In this document: in pieces, positions 7,909-11,751 of the stretch | Position numbering within the stretch: position 1 is the first letter of the stretch | Layout of the letters: each line of letters begins with the position of its first letter | Assembly (NCBI GenBank): GCA_019347775.1 | Contig: JAHWKP010000040.1 | Location: 1 to 11,751, forward strand | DNA: 11,751 nt | Source: Actinomycetota bacterium | Lineage (GTDB): Bacteria > Actinomycetota > Acidimicrobiia > Acidimicrobiales > JAHWKP01 | Reading direction: 5' to 3' | Notes under the pieces: model-generated | What the model was told of the DNA's origin: nothing | Database searches by the model: none | The model's input: only the letters and a program-made list of their open reading frames with translations | Position numbers and translations under genes: made by a program

Positions 7909-8624
7909 AGCAAGTGTGGGAGGACGTCGCTGAGTGGTGGCAGGAGAAGTTCACGGACGGTGCCGACCCCGAATACGCCGAGCAGATCTTCCCGCTCGTC
8001 GGCAGCGAACTCGAGTTACTCCAGCCGGAGCGGGTGGTAGACGTCGGAACGGGAGAGGGCCAACTCGCCCGTCTGGCCGCGGCCATGGGCGCCCACGTCG
8101 TCGGGCTCGATCCGGCCACCGCGCAACTGGCTGTCGCGTCCGAGCGAGGTGGTGTCGTTGACTACGTCGCCGGCCTGGCGGCAGGGCTCCCGGTTCGAGC
8201 TGGCTCGGTCGATGCGGTGATCGCCTGCTTGGTTTTCGAGCACATCGAGGACGTCGACGCGGCCATCGCCGAGGTGGGCCGCGTCCTGCGGCCCGGGGGG
8301 TGGTTTCTCTTCGTCCTCAACCATCCGCTGCTCCAGACGCCCGGATCCGGCTGGATCGACGACCACATTCTCGATGAGCAGTACTGGCGCATCGGGGCCT
8401 ACCTGGTGGAGGACGTCACCGAGGAAGAAGTCGATCCCGGCGTCATGCTCCCCTTCGTCCACCGGCCCCTCTCGAGATATATCAACGCCATGGCTGCCCA
8501 CGACATGCTGGTCAACCGAATGGATGAACCTGCTCCTCCGCCCGGCTTCTTGGCGCGGGCTGAGGAGTACCGCCAAGCCGCCAGCATCCCCCGGATGCTG
8601 TACTTGCGTGCGGTGAAGCTCTGA
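7905..8624 (+). CDS. Class I SAM-dependent methyltransferase of unknown substrate
   Basis: This is a 239-residue Rossmann-fold methyltransferase of the Methyltransf_11/25 type. Motif I is VVDVGTGEGQ (44-53), followed by an acidic residue after strand 2 (GLDPA, D69) that should bind the ribose of SAM. Then come ACLVFEHIEDVDAA (107-120) and VLRPGGWFLFVLNHP (127-141). The proteins sharing these motifs act on small molecules, lipids, quinones or proteins, and nothing visible narrows the choice. No membrane segment is seen. The ATG at 7905 overlaps the uvrC TGA as ATGA, and the stop overlaps the rapZ ATG as TGATG, so it is translated as part of the uvrC-rapZ unit. In well-studied actinobacteria uvrC is followed directly by rapZ, so this gene is an addition to the usual cluster. 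The start is fixed by the overlap; no strong Shine-Dalgarno sequence is present. Confidence 0.88.
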   Translation: MKQVWEDVAEWWQEKFTDGADPEYAEQIFPLVGSELELLQPERVVDVGTGEGQLARLAAAMGAHVVGLDPATAQLAVASERGGVVDYVAGLAAGLPVRAGSVDAVIACLVFEHIEDVDAAIAEVGRVLRPGGWFLFVLNHPLLQTPGSGWIDDHILDEQYWRIGAYLVEDVTEEEVDPGVMLPFVHRPLSRYINAMAAHDMLVNRMDEPAPPPGFLARAEEYRQAASIPRMLYLRAVKL

Positions 8625-9520
8625 TGGCAGGTAACCCGAGGAGCACCGACGAGTTGGAGCGCGAGGCCGCCGAAGGCGCTCAGGCCGACTACGTGATTGT
8701 CACCGGCCTGTCGGGCGCGGGCCGGTCCACGGCGGGCACCACCCTGGAGGATCTCGGCTGGGAGGTCATCGACAACCTGCCGGCTCGACTCATCCCGGAG
8801 ATCAAGGGGTCGGGGCGGATCTGCCTGGTGGTGGGGCGCAACCTCGGAGAGGACGACCTGGCCGACCTGCAGCGGGCCGTGCAGAAGTTGCGGGCCGAGG
8901 GAGACCGGGTGCGCATGGTCTTCCTCGAGGCATCCGACGACGTGCTGGTCCAGCGCTTCGAGAAGAACCGGCGGCGCCACCCCGTGAGCGGCGGAAGCGT
9001 GGCCGACGCCATCGAGGAGGAGCGCCGCCTCCTCGCCCCGATCAAGGGCGAGTCCGATCTAGTCGTAGACACCAGTCGCTTGAATGTGCACGAGCTCCGC
9101 GACCGGCTGCGCCAGGCGTTTGACAGCGAGGACCCGGCTGGCAGCATGCAGACGTCGGTGGTGTCGTTCGGTTATGGCAACGGATTGCCACTCGATGTCG
9201 ACCTGGTGCTCGATTGCCGCTTTCTGCCGAACCCTTACTGGGTCGACGAGCTGCGCCCCCAGACCGGACTCGATGCGCCGGTCCGCGACTACGTGCTCTC
9301 GGCTAGCAAGGCGCAGGATTTCCTGCAGCGCGTCGATCATCTCTTCGAGCTCGTCCTGCCCGGTTACGTGGACGAAGGCAAGTCGTATCTCACGGTGGCC
9401 GTCGGCTGCACGGGCGGCCGACACCGGTCGGTCGCGCTGGCGGAGGAGATCGGTGCGTTGATGCGGGCGCGGGGCTTCTCGCCGACGGTCGTGCACCGTG
9501 ACCTGGATGTAGCCCTGTGA
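8624..9520 (+). CDS. rapZ: RapZ/YvcJ family nucleotide-binding protein
   Basis: RapZ proteins have an N-terminal P-loop domain and a C-terminal domain that in E. coli binds glucosamine-6-phosphate and the GlmY/GlmZ small RNAs; in Gram-positive bacteria the role is less clear and is linked to envelope metabolism. The product has 298 residues, near the family norm. The P-loop is GLSGAGRS (28-35), with R34 where most P-loops have lysine, as is usual for actinobacterial members. NRRRHP (115-120) and the ERRLLAPIK region follow. The C-terminal hallmarks are SFGYGNGLPLDVDLVLDCRF (181-200, with LPNPYW after it) and GCTGGRHRSV (261-270). An extra N-terminal tail of about 20 acidic residues precedes the P-loop. 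The ATG at 8624 shares one base with the upstream TGA; the stop overlaps yvcK as GTGA. The identity is secure; the precise role here is inferred. Confidence 0.95.
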   Translation: MAGNPRSTDELEREAAEGAQADYVIVTGLSGAGRSTAGTTLEDLGWEVIDNLPARLIPEIKGSGRICLVVGRNLGEDDLADLQRAVQKLRAEGDRVRMVFLEASDDVLVQRFEKNRRRHPVSGGSVADAIEEERRLLAPIKGESDLVVDTSRLNVHELRDRLRQAFDSEDPAGSMQTSVVSFGYGNGLPLDVDLVLDCRFLPNPYWVDELRPQTGLDAPVRDYVLSASKAQDFLQRVDHLFELVLPGYVDEGKSYLTVAVGCTGGRHRSVALAEEIGALMRARGFSPTVVHRDLDVAL

Positions 9521-10344
9521 CCTCGGAGCGCCCGCGCGTCGTCGCCATCGGCGGCGGGCACGGGCTGGCAGCCACCCTCAAGGCCGCGCGTACCTACGCC
9601 GGAGACCTCACTGCGGTCGTGTCCGTCGCCGACGATGGCGGCTCCAGCGGCCGGTTACGGGCCGCTTTGGGGATCCCGGCGCCCGGAGACCTGCGGCGCT
9701 GTCTGGTCGCGTTGGCTGAGGACCCCCAGAGCCTGTGGGCCCGTGCCTTCGAGCACCGCTTCGAGTCGGGAGAGCTCGAGGGACACGCCGTCGGCAATCT
9801 CGTGATCGCAGGCCTGGCCGCTACTACCGGCAGCTTCGTCGAAGCTCTGGCCGCAGCCGGCCGGATCGTGGGTGCGGCAGGCAAGGTGCTGCCGGCCACG
9901 GAGGCGGCGGTGGTCCTCAAGGCTGAATCCTCCGACGGTGAGGTAGAGGGACAGCTCGCCGTCAGCCTGCACGGTCGCATCAGCCGGGTCGCCATCGTTC
10001 CCCCCGATGCCAGAGCCACGCCCGATGCCGTGGCCGCCGTCGAAGCCGCCGACCAGATCGTGCTGGGGCCCGGGTCGCTATACACGAGCGTGCTCGCGGC
10101 GTTGGCGGTGCGGGACCTGGGTACGGCCGTGGCCAAGGCGAAGAAGAACGTCGTATACGTCGCCAATCTGCGCCCTCAGGAGCCGGAGACATCCGGTTAT
10201 GACGTCGAGGCCCACGTCGCCGCCCTGAGGGCGCACGGCATCGAGCCCGGTTCGGTGATCCCGCCCGAGGGGATGGCCGATAAGAGCGGCTCGGGACATG
10301 ACGCACAGCGCCTGGCTGCCGCACTGCGTGAGTTGGTGCGATAA
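9517..10344 (+). CDS. yvcK: YvcK/CuvA family protein (gluconeogenesis factor; UDP-sugar-binding type)
   Basis: YvcK in Bacillus is needed for growth on gluconeogenic carbon and for cell shape, and binds UDP-sugars; the mycobacterial homologue CuvA acts in cell-wall homeostasis. It is related to the CofD fold. The 275-residue product has the expected glycine-rich start VVAIGGGHG (8-16), VADDGGSSGRLR (38-48), PGDLRRCLVAL (56-66), GHAVGNL (89-95) and LGPGSLYTSVL (183-193). It is shorter than the usual 310-340 residues. The shortfall seems to be at the C-terminus, which ends soon after HDAQRLAAALRELVR, and in a compact N-terminus. The GTG at 9517 overlaps the rapZ TGA. The next gene would normally be whiA, but gap follows after 40 bp. 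The family is clear; whether the short form keeps full function is open. Confidence 0.93.
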   Translation: MTSERPRVVAIGGGHGLAATLKAARTYAGDLTAVVSVADDGGSSGRLRAALGIPAPGDLRRCLVALAEDPQSLWARAFEHRFESGELEGHAVGNLVIAGLAATTGSFVEALAAAGRIVGAAGKVLPATEAAVVLKAESSDGEVEGQLAVSLHGRISRVAIVPPDARATPDAVAAVEAADQIVLGPGSLYTSVLAALAVRDLGTAVAKAKKNVVYVANLRPQEPETSGYDVEAHVAALRAHGIEPGSVIPPEGMADKSGSGHDAQRLAAALRELVR

Positions 10345-10372
10345 ACCTAATGAGAAGGCATTCGACGACGCG

Positions 10373-10377
10373 AAAGG
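10373..10377 (+). promoter_or_regulatory. Shine-Dalgarno sequence of gap
   Basis: AAAGG lies 7 nt before the GTG at 10385 and supports that start rather than an in-frame ATG at 10298 inside yvcK. The 40-bp yvcK-gap spacer shows no terminator hairpin, so read-through from the uvrC operon is possible. No convincing separate promoter is visible. Confidence 0.65.
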
Positions 10378-10384
10378 CGAGCCA

Positions 10385-11400
<1,016 letters not shown>

Positions 11401-11404
<4 letters not shown>

Positions 11405-11751
11405 GCGCTTCGCTCCCGCAACTCGAGGACCTGCCCGACCCATCGGGCAAGCGGGTCCTTCTGCGGGCCGACTTCAACGTTCCGCTGGAGGATGGCGCGG
11501 TCGTCGACGACATGCGCATCCGCGCCGCGTTGCCGACGATCAAGTGGCTTCAAGAGGCCGGCGCCCAGGTGACTGCGTGTTCGCATCTCGGCCGCCCCAA
11601 GGGAAAGCCCGATCCCCAGTACGGGATGGGCCCGGTGCGGAGACGTCTGACCGACCTGGCACCTGGCGTGGAGCTCATGGAGAACCTCCGCTTCGATCCG
11701 GGTGAGGAGGGCAACGACCCGTCGTTCGTCGACCGGCTCGTCGAGGGCCAG
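11401..11751 (+). CDS. pgk: Phosphoglycerate kinase (N-terminal 117 residues; 3' end outside window)
   Basis: PGK transfers the acyl phosphate of 1,3-bisphosphoglycerate to ADP, the step after GAPDH. The fragment shows the N-domain substrate-site hallmarks: VLLRADFNVPL (19-29, with R22, D24 and N26), DDMRIRAALPTI (36-47), CSHLGRPKG (60-68, with H62 and R65) and MENLRFDPGEE. About 280 further residues are expected beyond the window. The start is unusual: no ATG, GTG or TTG lies in frame at a sensible distance. A CTG at 11401 overlaps the gap TGA as CTGA, has GGGAG 6 nt upstream, and gives a normal-length N-terminus. The alternatives are a GTG at 11347 (18 extra, un-PGK-like residues) and an ATG at 11512 that would remove the RADFNVP motif. 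Identity is certain; the start is inferred. Confidence 0.93.

Noticed and set aside
8705..8728. Broken Walker A (Arg for Lys) in RapZ as a sign of decay
   Set aside because: The GAGRS form is usual in actinobacterial RapZ homologues and the rest of the protein is intact, so this is not degeneration.
10298..10384. 29-codon in-frame extension of gap into yvcK
   Set aside because: GAPDH proteins begin at TVRVGINGIGRIGR, and AAAGG precedes the GTG at 10385 at proper spacing.

Overview
This is an 11.75-kb piece of a chromosome with high G+C and strong third-position G/C bias. It most likely comes from a member of the Actinomycetota. The main reason is gene order: uvrB-uvrA, then uvrC-rapZ-yvcK-(whiA)-gap-pgk, is the classic actinobacterial arrangement. 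Some protein details suggest a deep branch such as Acidimicrobiia rather than Streptomyces or Mycobacterium: whiA is missing from its usual slot, and UvrC carries VDGGKGQL where those genera usually have a VDGG-x-PQ form. The class assignment is inference; no rRNA gene is present to settle it.

Layout. (1) 1-3632, plus strand: the 3' part of uvrB, then complete uvrA, two of the three UvrABC excinuclease subunits. (2) 3629-4726, minus strand: nadA (quinolinate synthase), convergent with uvrA so tightly that the two TAG stops share the palindrome CTAG at 3629-3632. (3) 4727-4954: a 228-bp divergent intergenic region. (4) 4955-5878, plus: an alpha/beta hydrolase with a cysteine nucleophile elbow. 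(5) 5914-10344, plus: uvrC, a class I methyltransferase, rapZ and a yvcK/cuvA-type gene, joined by ATGA, TGATG and GTGA stop/start overlaps, so almost certainly one translationally coupled unit. (6) 10385-end, plus: gap, then pgk cut off by the window edge. The gap/pgk joint is a CTGA overlap that implies a CTG start for pgk.

How the genes relate. UvrA and UvrB find and verify bulky DNA lesions and UvrC makes the two incisions, so the whole nucleotide-excision-repair nuclease is encoded within 8 kb. The uvrC operon runs into rapZ and yvcK (cell-envelope and amino-sugar metabolism regulators) and then into lower glycolysis (gap, pgk). nadA makes the NAD precursor quinolinate and stands alone here, without nadB or nadC. 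The hydrolase and the methyltransferase have unassigned substrates.

Expression signals. Six of the nine genes whose starts are visible begin with GTG. Three genes preceded by non-coding DNA (uvrA, the hydrolase, uvrC) lack a Shine-Dalgarno sequence. Each instead has a -10-like hexamer exactly 6 nt before the GTG, the arrangement expected for leaderless mRNAs. nadA, gap and pgk have recognisable Shine-Dalgarno sequences. I see no mobile element, CRISPR array, tRNA or rRNA gene, and no new defence or biosynthetic system; this is mostly conserved core genome with a few points worth checking.
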